Source: Symbiodinium natans (lineage: Eukaryota; Sar; Dinophyceae; Suessiales; Symbiodiniaceae). From it: a DNA stretch of 64,000 nucleotides. The translations under genes and the position numbers were made by a program. The notes under the pieces were generated by a model. That model had not been told where the DNA came from. It did not search any database and saw nothing but the letters and a program-made list of their open reading frames with translations. Location: the NCBI GenBank assembly GCA_905221605.1, contig CAJNDS010002228.1, positions 248,001 through 312,000 on the forward strand. Direction: 5' to 3'. Below are positions 1 through 9,165 of the stretch, piece by piece (the first letter of the stretch is position 1; every line of letters begins with the position of its first letter).

Positions 1-631
1 CGACCCTCCAACGACTCAAGCTTTGCAGCCATCATCGCTTCTCGTTGTCGGTCTTGGTCCACCTGCACACTGTGTGCCTGTGTCCTTGCCTGAACTTGCT
101 CCAGCATCCTCTGACTTCAAGCATCTCATTGTTCCACGTGGTACTTTGTCGTTCAACCACACCATGCTGCTCGCGCAAAGCCTCCTCTAAGGATCTCAAG
201 CGATCTTCCATCGACATACATCCTGAGAAGATATGGGAATGCCCTGTCTCAAGCGTGCCCATAGCCTGGCCAAGCAAATTGGTTCTGTAGTTCAAGCGAT
301 CGTTCACCTCTGTCAAAGCTGCACGAATGTCCTCCACTGCCCCAAGATCAAACGATATGTTGTCCCGGAGGTTCTGCAAAAGATCGGCAGGCAATGTAAC
401 TTGGCTCATCGACCGAAAAACCACTTCACTGCTTCTGCTTTCTGCTGTGGCTGCTGCTGCTGCTGTCTGCATGGTGTTGTGCGGGCTTAGGGGGTTTGGG
501 CTCATAACCTCTTGGAGGTTATGAGGATTATGAGGCCCAGGTGATGAGGAGGTTACAATGCTGAAGTGACTAGGGGTTGGGGAGAGCCTTTCACGTATAG
601 TGTGAGGTACATCATCTAGAGGATTGTACAT
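1..631 (-). pseudogene. Frameshifted coiled-coil protein gene, unidentified, running off the window edge
   Basis: An open frame starts at 631 on the minus strand (MYNPLDDVPHTIRER...) and runs about 175 residues before the reading loses sense near position 105. From there a different frame takes over and stays open to position 1 with the same character (LEQVQARTQAHSVQVDQDRQ, then EAMMAAKLESLEG). The product is Ser/Pro/His-rich at the N-terminus and then helical, rich in Leu, Glu, Arg and Gln with heptad-like spacing (residues about 75-199), so a coiled coil is likely. I do not recognise the family. One base gained or lost near 105-112 explains the frame change; without it the frame ends at a stop at 32. 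It may be a decayed gene or retrogene, a sequencing indel, or a real gene with an unseen short intron. It is the only convincing minus-strand gene in the window. Confidence 0.45.
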
Positions 632-752
632 CTCGATGATCCCTAGGAGGTCTCAAGGCCAGCCCAACACCCAATCAATCCCCAATCAACATCCCCGGCA
701 ACGGAAGTGCAACCCACAATGATTATCGCACTTCGCTCTCGTCCTCATGTTG

Positions 753-763
753 CTTGAGCCAAA
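753..763 (-). other. Possible relict spliced-leader 3' end upstream of the minus-strand gene
   Basis: On the minus strand this reads TTTGGCTCAAG, identical to the last 11 bases of the dinoflagellate spliced leader as I know it (...CATTTTGGCTCAAG). It lies about 120 bases upstream of the ATG at 631 and in the same orientation, where a relict leader would sit if the gene descends from a reverse-transcribed, trans-spliced mRNA. An 11-base match can occur by chance in 64 kb at a few percent. Confidence 0.35.
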
Positions 764-859
764 CCCATATGGTTTGGTACACTTCTCGATTTGTGCTGGT
801 CGTGCCTGCACACAACTTGGTACACTTCTTGATTTGTGCACCGAATGACAGTTTCTTCC

Positions 860-1310
860 AGTACCTCAGTCCTCCCATCCATGATACACAAACCCAACAG
901 TGGGACAGTAGGAAGGCCCCAAACGTCAGGTTTTTTCCATTGCGGCATGTTATAGGTCTCACATGTTTGGACCAAGCTTGTCTTTGTGCATGAGAAAGCT
1001 ATGAGAATCCCATCGCGCGGAACAGCCCAGAAAGGTTGAGAAGATGAATGCAGATGTTGAGTCAGTTCAGATCCTGCAAGCTACATGACCACATATTGAC
1101 TCCAAAGCCCACAAGGAATGATACCACCTATCGTTTTGCCACACCGCAGATGTGTGCGTCTGTGCATCCGGCACAGAATCCAGATCGAAACTGGAGGGAT
1201 CGCAGGAACGGATTCTTCCTACTGCTTCAGTTTTCACTATTGTGCAAAGTGCGACCTGAATTGTGAAGATTTTGAAGGTTCCGCGTTCACCAACCGCTAC
1301 TAAACCGTCC
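860..1310. repeat. Degenerate extra copy of the sequence that flanks the two CobW genes
   Basis: Two stretches here resemble the 3' flanks of both CobW genes in the same order. The 'GGAAGGCCCCAAACGTCAGG' area (about 910-935) matches 3690-3710 and 6950-6970. The 'GGATCGCAGGAACGGATTCTT' area (about 1197-1217) matches 3840-3862 and 7090-7112. No CobW coding sequence lies upstream of it. I read it as the leftover flank of a further tandem unit whose gene was lost. Confidence 0.45.
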
Positions 1311-1318
1311 CAAGGACT

Positions 1319-1553
1319 TCAACCCTAAACCCTAAACCCTAAACCCTAAACCCTAAACCCTAAACCCTAAACCCTAAACCCTAAACCCTAAACCCTAAAC
1401 CCTAAACCCTAAACCCTAAACCCTAAACCCTAAACCCTAAACCCTAAACCCTACACCCTAAACCCTAAACCCTAAACCCTAAACCCTAAACCCTAAACCC
1501 TAAACCCTAAACCCTAAACCCTAAACCCTAAACCCTAAACCCTAACCCTAAAC
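1319..1553 (-). repeat. Interstitial telomere-like array (CCCTAAA)n
   Basis: About 33 head-to-tail CCCTAAA units with one CCCTACA variant and a final CCCTAA. It is interstitial, with unique sequence on both sides, so it is not a chromosome end in this assembly. It separates the minus-strand gene region from the CobW pair. Confidence 0.95.
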
Positions 1554-1861
1554 CACGAGGTCTCGAGCCCGGCCCGAGTGGTGGAAGCCCTGAGTGCTTT
1601 TAAGCCGTCTGTAGGGAGCCTGTCCACGCGTTTCTCAAGGAACCCGCCGAAGGAGGGACCCTTAGAAGGGGCCCTGGGGGTTATTAGGGGGTTATTTCGG
1701 GGCTGCTTAGGTACGGGCGCAGGAAGCAAAAGAGAGGTGTAGAACCTGCAGTTGCGCTGAAACGCAAAGTTTGGGATTCTGAGTACGCACTTGCCAAATC
1801 ATGCTAGCAGCATTCCTCACAGCTCACGGCCACGATTGATCTCGGAAGACGGACTCGAAGG

Positions 1862-1872
1862 TTTTGCTCAAG
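1862..1872 (+). other. Possible relict spliced-leader end before the first CobW gene
   Basis: TTTTGCTCAAG differs from the dinoflagellate leader end TTTTGGCTCAAG by one missing G. It lies 35 bases before the ATG at 1907 of an intronless gene, which fits a retrocopy of a trans-spliced mRNA. The second gene has a weaker match (ATCTTGCTCAAG, 4708-4719) further upstream. The match is short, so this stays tentative. Confidence 0.35.
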
Positions 1873-1906
1873 CCTGTCTTCAAAGCCAGCCAGCTTAATT
1901 CTGAAG

Positions 1907-3106
1907 ATGCCGCCGTCTGGGAGAAAAGTTCCTGTGACGGTTCTCACCGGATTCCTGGGATCTGGAAAGACGACCCTGCTGAACCACATCTTGAGCGTTC
2001 GGCATGGATTGAAGTTCGCGATCATCGAGAATGAATTTGGTGAGGTCGGCGTCGATGAGCACGTCATCAAGGAGGACTCCGAAGAGCAAGTCATCGAGGT
2101 GATGAATGGCTGCATTTGCTGCACCGTGCGGGGCGATCTGGTGAAGGTGTTGAAACGACTCCGCGACAGACTGGAAACTTTTGACGGTGTCATCATTGAG
2201 ACCACTGGAATGGCTGACCCAGCACCGGTTGCTCAAACCTTCTTTGTCGACCCCGAGATCCAGAAGGATTACCACCTGGACTGCATTGTCACTGTCATTG
2301 ACAGCAAGCATGTGCTCCAACATCTCAGAGAGGAGAAGCCGGAAGGTGTCGAAAACGAGAGCGTCGAGCAGATCGCATTCGCGGACAAGATTATCCTCAA
2401 CAAGACCGATCTGGTGGACGATGCGCAGTTGGCAGAGGTTGTGGCCGAGGTGAAGAAGATCAACAGCTCCGCCGAGATGATCAAGGCGCAGCACAGCCAG
2501 GTGGACCCGACAAAGCTGCTGGGCGTCAACGCCTTCTCTTTGGACCGTGTGCTTGAGATGGACCCCGAGTTCATGGACACGGAGGGCGAGCATCAGCACG
2601 ACAACAGCATTAGCTCGATTAGTTTCAAGTTCGAAGGGGAGGTGAATGTGAACAAGCTCGAGATGTGGATCAGCGAGATGTTGCAGACTAAGGCTACGGA
2701 CATGTTCCGCTACAAGGGCATGTTAGCGGTGAAGGGCATGGAGACAAAGTACCTGTTCCAGGGTGTGCACATGCTCTTCAACGGCGGCTTCGAAGGGGGC
2801 TACAAGTGGAAGGAGGGCGAGAAGCGGGAGTGCCGCTTTGTGTTCATCGGCCGCAACCTGGACAAGATCCTCCTGGAGAAGAAGTTCATGGACTGCAAGG
2901 TCCTCTCTGAGGCAAGGTTCAACACCGGCGACAAGGTGGAGGCCAATGTGCCCGGAGGATGGACGAAAGGGACGATCCTGAAGGTCTGGGACGACGGAAA
3001 CCCGTACCGCATCAAGCTTGACAACGGCACCGAGGTCTGGGCGCCGGATGATTCGGATGACTTTGTGCGATCCGTTCGCCAGAAGGTGGAAGGCGGCTAC
3101 AAGTGA
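1907..3106 (+). CDS. CobW/COG0523 (ZNG1/CBWD-like) GTPase metallochaperone with C-terminal Tudor-like domain
   Basis: A 399-residue intronless protein of the G3E GTPase family whose members deliver zinc or cobalt to client proteins using GTP. Visible motifs: Walker A GFLGSGKTT (residues 15-23); the metal-binding CICC motif (C69, C71, C72); ETTGMADP (98-105, switch/Walker B region); NKTD (164-167) for guanine recognition. A CobW C-terminal domain follows (about 240-330, containing FRYKGMLAVKGM), with a short His patch EGEHQHD before it. Residues about 344-386 (GDKVEANVPGGWTKGTILKVWDDG...) look like the Tudor/Agenet-like module often attached to proteins of dinoflagellates and other algae. The protein ends VRQKVEGGYK. 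No targeting peptide is obvious. ATG 1907 is chosen because the Walker A motif starts 14 residues later, as usual. A near-identical second copy lies 1.7 kb downstream. Family assignment is firm; the metal is not known. Confidence 0.93.
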   Translation: MPPSGRKVPVTVLTGFLGSGKTTLLNHILSVRHGLKFAIIENEFGEVGVDEHVIKEDSEEQVIEVMNGCICCTVRGDLVKVLKRLRDRLETFDGVIIETTGMADPAPVAQTFFVDPEIQKDYHLDCIVTVIDSKHVLQHLREEKPEGVENESVEQIAFADKIILNKTDLVDDAQLAEVVAEVKKINSSAEMIKAQHSQVDPTKLLGVNAFSLDRVLEMDPEFMDTEGEHQHDNSISSISFKFEGEVNVNKLEMWISEMLQTKATDMFRYKGMLAVKGMETKYLFQGVHMLFNGGFEGGYKWKEGEKRECRFVFIGRNLDKILLEKKFMDCKVLSEARFNTGDKVEANVPGGWTKGTILKVWDDGNPYRIKLDNGTEVWAPDDSDDFVRSVRQKVEGGYK

Positions 3107-4620
3107 AGACGAAGCGGCTGAGGCAAGACCTTTTTGGAGGGGTGGTGATCTTTATATGCGCAGGTGACTGCTGCATATCCCAGCAATGTATAGCACGCAT
3201 GGGCAGCTGAAGTTCAGCCATTAGCATCCTCACTCCTCACACGGTGATATGAATCATTTAGCAGGACCCCAGCTGCGCATGCGGGATTTTTTTTGCTGTA
3301 GGAGGGCACAAGACATCCGCAGTCTTAAGCCATTTGAGGGTTCGTCTCTGTCAGAACACAGCATTTCCTGGTCGCGCGTCCAAAAGCTTCAACCTCACGA
3401 GCCTCGAGCAGTCAAGATCCTACAAGCCCAAGCTTCCATGGCTGGGGGAGTTTCGGGAGGGAGCCTGGGAATCAACACCTGAAATCCTGGGGTCGAGGCA
3501 GAAGCTTCGGAAAACTCCTGCGCACTATCCTGCCCCGCAGCTTTTGAAGATCCAGGTCAGTCTCGGACGTCTGTAAGCCCGGGTTCTGTTTAGGAGACGC
3601 GCGGATGGCTTGCAGCTCCGTGAGATGCTCGGCTGCAAACTGAAACTCTGTCGTTGGTCATACGGGTTTCCCATCAACCACAGCAACAGGAAGGGCTCCA
3701 AATGTCAGATCTTCCTTTATGGTGTGTAGGTGTTTGAATTTGGGCCAAGCCAAGCTGGTGAATCCTCACCGAAGCCTTTTTGTGCCCGCACCAATACGAG
3801 TTGATTTGGTGGCAGCACGAAATCTCCATCAACCTGGAATGATCGCAGGCAGGGGTTCTTCCTCCTGCTTACGAGCCCCAAGCCACGACCTCTAGTTCGG
3901 AACTTCTCGCCGCCCACCTCTCCTTGAAGTCAAAAAGTGAAGTCGGCAGTTGAAGGCCCTGCAGAGTAACTAGCTTCGCTAGGAGACCTCAACAGAGAAG
4001 GTCTCCATCTCAAGTGTGTGGAGGGCCTCTGCACTCACTGCAGGGACATCTTTTGCCTGGTTCCAGGTTTTAAATCAGGGTCCTGACCTTGACCCGGACA
4101 CCAGAAGCTGTGCACAGTAGAACTAGCCATATCAAGCTTTTATGACACGACCCTTGTAATCTCAGAAATTCCAGGAACCCCAATCCCAGCTTGGAACCTG
4201 AAGCCCCTAAGCCCTCTATGTCGTTGAGATAGTCGAAATCCCCAGCCGCATTGCTAAACTGCCGCTGCCCTCATCCCCCAAACCTTACTACAGCACCCTT
4301 ACCCTGAAACCCCCTGGAAGCCCCTCCAGCCTGGAAATGCTCGGACATCACGGGTCGCCACTCTCCCCTAAAACCCGCACCTGCAGCTTCGTTGCAAGGA
4401 GTCCTTTGCCGGTGCTTCTCACCTGGGGCATCTGGCATCTGACATCCTCAAGTTCGTGCGGCTCTCGATTTGGAGGATTCCCCCCGGCGCCGGAAGAAAA
4501 GAGAGGGGCACGTGCGGTTAAGCTGACTTTAGCTTAGGATCCTGGGGCACTTAGACGCTCAGACTTCCGAGTCACGGGAGCAGCCTTCCGCACAGCCAGC
4601 GCACGACATCAAACTTGCGA
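3107..4620. other. Spacer between the two CobW genes
   Basis: 3' UTR and diverged tandem-unit flank. I see no convincing coding exon. The left part pairs with 6409-7200. The right part (about 4000-4560) has no clear counterpart and contains scattered degenerate CCCTAAA-like words (4180-4320). Confidence 0.5.
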
Positions 4621-4621
4621 G

Positions 4622-4674
4622 GTGAGCCAGCTCTAAGTTGAAGATGCCACCCCATTTGGGAGGAAAGTTCCTGT
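4622..4674 (+). pseudogene. Vestigial duplicate of the CobW 5' end
   Basis: The stretch around AAGATGCCACCCCATTTGGG and AGGAAAGTTCCTGTGAGGATGG resembles the start of both CobW genes (AAGATGCCGCCGTCTGGGAG, then AAAGTTCCTGTGACGG), including the few bases before the ATG (AGCCAGCT...). Reading from its ATG at 4644 gives MPP and then loses frame. It is about 50 bases long and sits 110-140 bases before the real start of copy 2, so it looks like a broken extra 5' end left by unequal recombination. Confidence 0.6.
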
Positions 4675-4782
4675 GAGGATGGAAATCCAATAAAGACAAT
4701 GTCATAGATCTTGCTCAAGCCTGTGTAGCCGTGAATCTTGTGTAGCTGTCATATTGAGAAGCCAGTCAGCTTTAGTCTCTGG

Positions 4783-6408
4783 ATGCCGCCGTCTGGGAAA
4801 AAAGTTCCTGTGACGGTTCTCACCGGATTCCTGGGATCTGGCAAAACGACCCTGCTGAACCACATCTTGAGCGTTCGGCATGGATTGAAGTTCGCGATCA
4901 TCGAGAACGAATTTGGTGAGGTCGGCGTCGATGAGCACGTCATCAAGGAGGATTCTGAAGAGCAAATCATCGAGGTGATGAATGGCTGCATCTGCTGCAC
5001 GGTGCGGGGCGATTTGGTGAAGGTGTTGAAACGACTCCGCGACAGGCTGGACACTTTTGACGGCGTTATCATTGAGACCACTGGAATGGCCGACCCAGCA
5101 CCAGTTGCTCAAACCTTCTTTGTCGACCCCGAGATACAGAAAGATTACCACCTGGACAGCATTGTCACTGTCGTTGACAGCAAGCATGTGCTCCAACATC
5201 TCACGGAGGAGAAGCCCGAAGGTGTCGAAAACGAGAGCGTCGAGCAGATCGCATTCGCGGACAAGATTATCCTCAACAAGACCGATCTGGTGGACGATGC
5301 GCAGTTGGCAGAGGTTGTGGCTGAAGTGAAGAAGATCAACAGCTCCGCCGAGATGATCAAGGCGCAGCACAGCCAGGTGGACCCGGCAAAGCTGCTGGGC
5401 ATCAACGCCTTCTCCTTGGACCGTGTGCTTGAGATGGACCCCGAATTCATGGACACGGAGGGCGAGCATCAGCACGACAACAGCATTAGCTCGATTAGCT
5501 GGAAGTTCGAAGGGGAGGTGAACGTGAACAAGCTCGAGAGGTGGATCCGCGAGATGTTGCGAACCAAGGCTACGGACATGTTCCGCTACAAGGGCATGTT
5601 AGCGGTGAAGGGCATGGAGGCAAAGTACCTGTTCCAGGGTGTGCACATGCTCTTCAACGGCGGCTTCGAAGGGGGCTACAAGTGGAAGGAGGGCGAGAAG
5701 CGGGAGTGCCGCTTTGTGTTCATCGGCCGCAACCTGGACAAAAACCTCCTGGAGAAGAAGTTCATGGACTGCAAGGTCACCTCTGAGGTGAGGTTCAAGG
5801 TCGGCGACAGGGTGGAGGCCAATGTGTCCGGAGGCTCCACAGGCTGGATGAAAGGGACGATCTTGGCAATCTGGGACGACGGAAACCCCTACCGTATCCG
5901 CTTGGACGATGGCGACGAGGTGTGGGGTCCGGATGATTCGGATGAGTTTGTGCGATCCGTGCCCTCAGGAGCTCCGGCGCCCAGGCCAGTTACCTACGCG
6001 GCTCCGGCGCAGGCCTACGGAGCTGCTCCCGCTCCTGCTTACCGAACTCCAGCCACTAGCTCTGTCACTTACGCGGCTCCGGCGCCCGGCGCCGCCGCCC
6101 CCTACGCAGCTGCTAACATGCCTGCCTACAGAGCTCCGGTCGCCGGGCCCGTCTCTTACGCGGCTCCAGTGCCTGGCAACGCCGCCCTCTGCGGGGCTGC
6201 TCCCGCCACTGCCTACAGAGCTCCAGTAGCCAGTCCAGTCGCCTACGCGGCTCCGGCGCCTGGGACTGCCGCCCCCTACGGAGCTCCAGTGGCTTACAGA
6301 GCTCCGGCGACCAGCCCAGTCGGCTACGCGGCTCCGGCGCCTGGCGCCACGGCCCCGTACGGAGCTCCGGGGCCTGTTCGCCAAATGGTGGCCGGAGGGT
6401 ACAGGTGA
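4783..6408 (+). CDS. CobW/COG0523 GTPase metallochaperone, copy 2, with Tudor-like domain and Ala/Pro/Tyr repeat tail
   Basis: A 541-residue paralogue of the gene at 1907, nearly identical through the GTPase and CobW C-terminal domains: Walker A GFLGSGKTT, CICC, ETTGMADP, NKTD and the Tudor-like segment GDRVEANVSGG...GWMKGTI. The new part lies between the Tudor-like domain and the shared last residues (VRQ-V-GGY-K/R). It is about 140 residues rich in Ala, Pro and Tyr, built from imperfect repeats of YRAP, xPVxYAAPAPG and APYGAP. This looks like expansion of a short codon repeat and should be disordered. Start 4783 matches copy 1; an in-frame ATG at 4738 would add 15 residues (MCSCHIEKPVSFSLW) with no counterpart in copy 1. 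No introns are visible. The role is presumed to be the same zinc/cobalt chaperone function; the tail may alter partners or localisation. Confidence 0.92.
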   Translation: MPPSGKKVPVTVLTGFLGSGKTTLLNHILSVRHGLKFAIIENEFGEVGVDEHVIKEDSEEQIIEVMNGCICCTVRGDLVKVLKRLRDRLDTFDGVIIETTGMADPAPVAQTFFVDPEIQKDYHLDSIVTVVDSKHVLQHLTEEKPEGVENESVEQIAFADKIILNKTDLVDDAQLAEVVAEVKKINSSAEMIKAQHSQVDPAKLLGINAFSLDRVLEMDPEFMDTEGEHQHDNSISSISWKFEGEVNVNKLERWIREMLRTKATDMFRYKGMLAVKGMEAKYLFQGVHMLFNGGFEGGYKWKEGEKRECRFVFIGRNLDKNLLEKKFMDCKVTSEVRFKVGDRVEANVSGGSTGWMKGTILAIWDDGNPYRIRLDDGDEVWGPDDSDEFVRSVPSGAPAPRPVTYAAPAQAYGAAPAPAYRTPATSSVTYAAPAPGAAAPYAAANMPAYRAPVAGPVSYAAPVPGNAALCGAAPATAYRAPVASPVAYAAPAPGTAAPYGAPVAYRAPATSPVGYAAPAPGATAPYGAPGPVRQMVAGGYR

Positions 6409-7477
6409 AGACGAAGCAAAGATCTTTTCGGAGGGGTGGTGATCTTTATATGCGCAGTTGACTGCTGCATATCCCAGCAATGTATAGCAAGCATGGGCAG
6501 CTGAAGTTCAGCCATTAGCATCCTCACTCCTCACAATACGATATCAAGAAACAAGAACCTCAGCTGCGCATGCGGACTTGTTGCTGTAGAAGGGTGCGAT
6601 ACATCCACTTTGTGAGACCATGTTGAAGCTTCGATGCTATTGGAAGATAAGACTTGCTACTGGCGCGTCTGAATGCTGAAATCATCAGAGCCTCGAGTTT
6701 CATGAAGCTCCCACAAAATGCTTGAGAATCATCGCGGAACTCCTGAAGCCGAGGCAGAAGCTCGCGCTCTCTCAATACACTGTCCCGCAGCTTTTCACGA
6801 TCCAGGTGAGTGAGTCTAGGCTCTGCTTTAGGAGACGGGCGGATGGCTTTCAGAGCTGCTGCGCCCTGTGTGAGATGCTGGGCTGCATTAGGGGATTGAA
6901 CGAAAGGGACTCTGTCTCAGAATGGGTTCATCAAAGAGACACAACAACAAGAAGGCCTCCAAATAACAGCTCTTCCGTTATGGTGTGTAAGTCTCGCATT
7001 TGGGCCCAAAGTGAATCCTGACCAAAGCAATCTTGTGCCCGCACCAATAAGAGTTGATCCGGTGGCAGCCACGGAATCTCCATCAACCTGGAATGATTGC
7101 AGGAAAGGGTTCTTTCGCCCACCTCTCCTTTGAAATCAACAGGTGAAGTGGGCAGTTGAAGTCTCTGCGGTTTAGTTCGCTTCGCTGGGAGACCAACACT
7201 AGACCCCGGAACGCGCATGCCAGTGTGTCAGTGCTTCAACAGAAAATTTGCTTCAATCTCAACTGCCTACGTAGCCTTAGCCCCTCAAGCTGTTGAGCTG
7301 TTGTGGCTGGAGGGCGCTTTTCTGTGCTCCTTGCACCGGCGCTGCGACAGAGGCGGCTCGGAGCTGTGTTGGGGCATGTGCTTCGGGGCCCCGAAAGCTC
7401 GGTACTTCAAGATTCAAGAGTTGCTGGCCTTCAGACCTGCAAAACAAAACGGGTGGTTTATGAGTTTAGGTGGGGTT
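6409..7477. other. 3' flank of CobW copy 2
   Basis: This is the diverged homologue of 3107-3960 (3' UTR, the GAGACGGGCGGATGGCTT block at 6832, the CTCCATCAACCTGGAATGAT block at 7078). I see no supported gene. A short GTTTAGGG run (7475-7495) marks its right edge. Confidence 0.5.
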
Positions 7478-7545
7478 TAGGGTTTAGGGTTTAGGGTAGC
7501 TAAATGGGCCCTAAATATGGTTCCCTACCTGACTCATTTGACCAG

Positions 7546-7641
7546 CATGCATGGGAGTTTTCCCAGCCTGTCCTAGAGGCCAGCGCCGGGAGCTTGTCGG
7601 TGGCCGCTCAGATTCGCCAGCACCCAGGACGGATGACTTGA
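7546..7641 (+). CDS. Exon-like island, unidentified
   Basis: After an AG at 7544-7545 a frame reads HAWEFSQPVLEASAG and then SLSVAAQIRQHPG, ending in RMT and a stop at 7639-7641. It could be a last exon, or end at CAG before GACGG at 7628 if a GA donor is used, as in the KAS III gene further along. It follows a GTTTAGGG block. Protein family not recognised. Confidence 0.35.
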   Translation, partial: HAWEFSQPVLEASAGSLSVAAQIRQHPGRMT

Positions 7642-7678
7642 TGATGTCATATGAGCTAGGGTTGATATTTCCTTTTAT

Positions 7679-8062
7679 GGTTTAGTGTATATGTGGTTCT
7701 GAATACATGTTGGTGAGTGCAAATCGGATGAGGTCTTAGTCCCACTCCCATGGCCCTTGAATTCCCGTGAGGTGGAAAGGTTTTTCACTACGTAGCATCC
7801 GAGCAGCAGCATGAAGACCATCCCCAAAAAGGAATTTGGGGCTCAGGCTTTAGGGTTAGGGTCTTGAGTTGCGTCTCTGGATCAGACAAGACCAACCTTC
7901 CCCCCCCCCCCCCCCCACCGCCTCCCCCCCGACTGCCGAGCAAAAGGTTTTAAAATGGGGCGCTCTTCCATATCAACTTGGACCATGTTGCAGGAGCTCG
8001 GGAATCCCACCCATGACCCGCATACGTCTACGTCTTCCCCCAGCGCACGCCCCTAAACTGGG
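7679..8062. other. Stretch without a supported gene
   Basis: Contains a C15 homopolymer (about 7902-7916) and some Pro-rich frames produced by it. Nothing else recognised. Confidence 0.4.
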
Positions 8063-8150
8063 ATGGAGGCTGGCGCTGGCGATGCCACCGCTCCGGAACA
8101 AAGCAGGCTCGTCAGCTCTAATACTCCGCCTGAGGCTTGTCTAGATCGGG
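8063..8150 (+). CDS. Possible first exon (acidic, Ala-rich N-terminus), unidentified
   Basis: From ATG 8063 a frame reads MEAGAGDATAPEQSRLVSSN and then TPPEACLDRG before a stop at 8151. Codon use and composition look protein-like, and the exons downstream (9.2-11.4 kb) are on the same strand. Whether they belong together is not shown by the sequence. Confidence 0.28.
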
Positions 8151-8404
8151 GTTAGGGATCCTTTTTAATTTTTGGGTTATGGGCTTTCTTATATATAAAC
8201 AAAAAGGATCCTTTTTTCTTCCTAGGGGAACAGGGGTTAAGTTGTATAGAATTGGCCCAAAGCGCTCGGGTTGTGTTGGATTCAAGTCTCGGAAGCTTGG
8301 GGTCTGCAATGGCATGTTTTTTCCCTGGATGTTCATCGGTACTTAAAACCCCCCAAGTATAAGTCTACTTGTAACTTACTTGGGGACTTAGGGGGCTTAC
8401 GAGT

Positions 8405-8508
8405 TGGGATGTTCTCCCCAAAACAAACAGTCCTTAACAGGGATTCTAGTACCCCTACTATAATCGCTACGAAGCACTGTTAGTATTAGGGGGAGCATCC
8501 CAGCTTAT
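8405..8508. mobile_element. Foldback (MITE-like) element, copy 1
   Basis: An inverted repeat of about 100 bases. The left arm GGGATGTTCTCCCC...AACAGTCCTTAACAGGGAT mirrors the right arm ...GCACTGTTAGTATTAGGGGGAGCATCCC. Three more copies in the window share the arms (9330, 42447, 61757). No coding capacity. Confidence 0.7.
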
Positions 8509-8542
8509 AGGTACAGTTTTCATCGGGGTTAAAAAAGTATTA

Positions 8543-8746
8543 ATGAACCCTAAACCCTAAACCCGAAACCCGAAACCCTAAACCCCAAACCCCAAACCCT
8601 AAACCCTAAACCCTAAACCCTAAACCCTAAACCCTAAACCCTAAACCCTAAACCCTAAACCCTAAACCCTGAACCCTGAACCCTAAACCCTAAACCCTAA
8701 ACCCTAAACCCTAAACCCTAAACCCTAAACCCTAAACCCTAAAGCC
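8543..8746 (-). repeat. Interstitial CCCTAAA block
   Basis: About 25 CCCTAAA units with CCCGAAA, CCCCAAA and CCCTGAA variants at the left edge. It is followed by a short unique island and then by a GTTTAGGG block at 8856-8886. Confidence 0.9.
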
Positions 8747-8801
8747 CAGACCTCCCAAGTGTTGTGGATTCAAATCGGTGGACTCCCTTTTTTTGCCCCC
8801 A

Positions 8802-8858
8802 GGGCAAGCCGAGGAACCCAATTCTCAGTGCGTGAATGTCTCCATTCTCTGCTTAGGG
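8802..8858 (+). CDS. Exon-like island between CCCTAAA and TTTAGGG blocks
   Basis: After GCCCCCAG at 8794-8801, two frames stay open up to the GGGTTTAG block (ASRGTQFSVRECLHSLLR, or QAEEPNSQCVNVSILCL). The frame cannot be chosen without a homologue. The position between a C-rich and a G-rich telomere-like block matches other exon islands. Confidence 0.25.
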
Positions 8859-9165
8859 TTTAGGGTTTAGGGCTTAGGGTTTAGGGAAAACGGCCCAAAA
8901 CAAGAACGTTGGGTGTTGGCCACGTTCGGGGTTCCCATAGAGAACCTCCTGATGCCATGGCTGAGGGCCGACCTCCCTCATTCCCTACTCAGAACCTGTT
9001 CGCGCTTTGTTGAACCGATGAACCCCGAACAGCAGGCTCTGTAATTCTCAACCCCTCAAAAAGGTTCCCCCTACATCCGAACCCTATAAACCCTAAACCC
9101 GAAACCCTAAACCCTAAACCCTGAACCCCCCAAAAGGGGGCACTCCTACCTTACCCTGGAAGTCA

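Larger units (their letters stand above)
1790..7240 (+). repeat. Tandem duplication of the CobW gene with its flanks
   Basis: Two direct units of roughly 2.9 and 2.6 kb, each a CobW gene plus 3' flank. Similarity extends past the stop codons: the 3' UTR 'GGAGGGGTGGTGATCTTTAT' is shared at 3136-3155 and 6431-6450, as is 'CCATTAGCATCCTCACTCCT'. Further shared blocks include the 'GATGGCTT' region (3604 and 6843) and 'AATCTCCATCAACCTGGAAT' (3821 and 7075). Flanks have diverged far more than the coding sequence, which suggests selection or gene conversion on the genes. Confidence 0.85.

Noticed and set aside
1319-1553. True chromosome end
   Set aside because: The CCCTAAA array has unique sequence on both sides and dozens of similar blocks are scattered inside the window.
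1895-5475. Minus-strand frames of 230-257 residues opposite the CobW genes
   Set aside because: Shadows of the strongly supported + strand genes; their 'protein' is the reverse reading of conserved codons.
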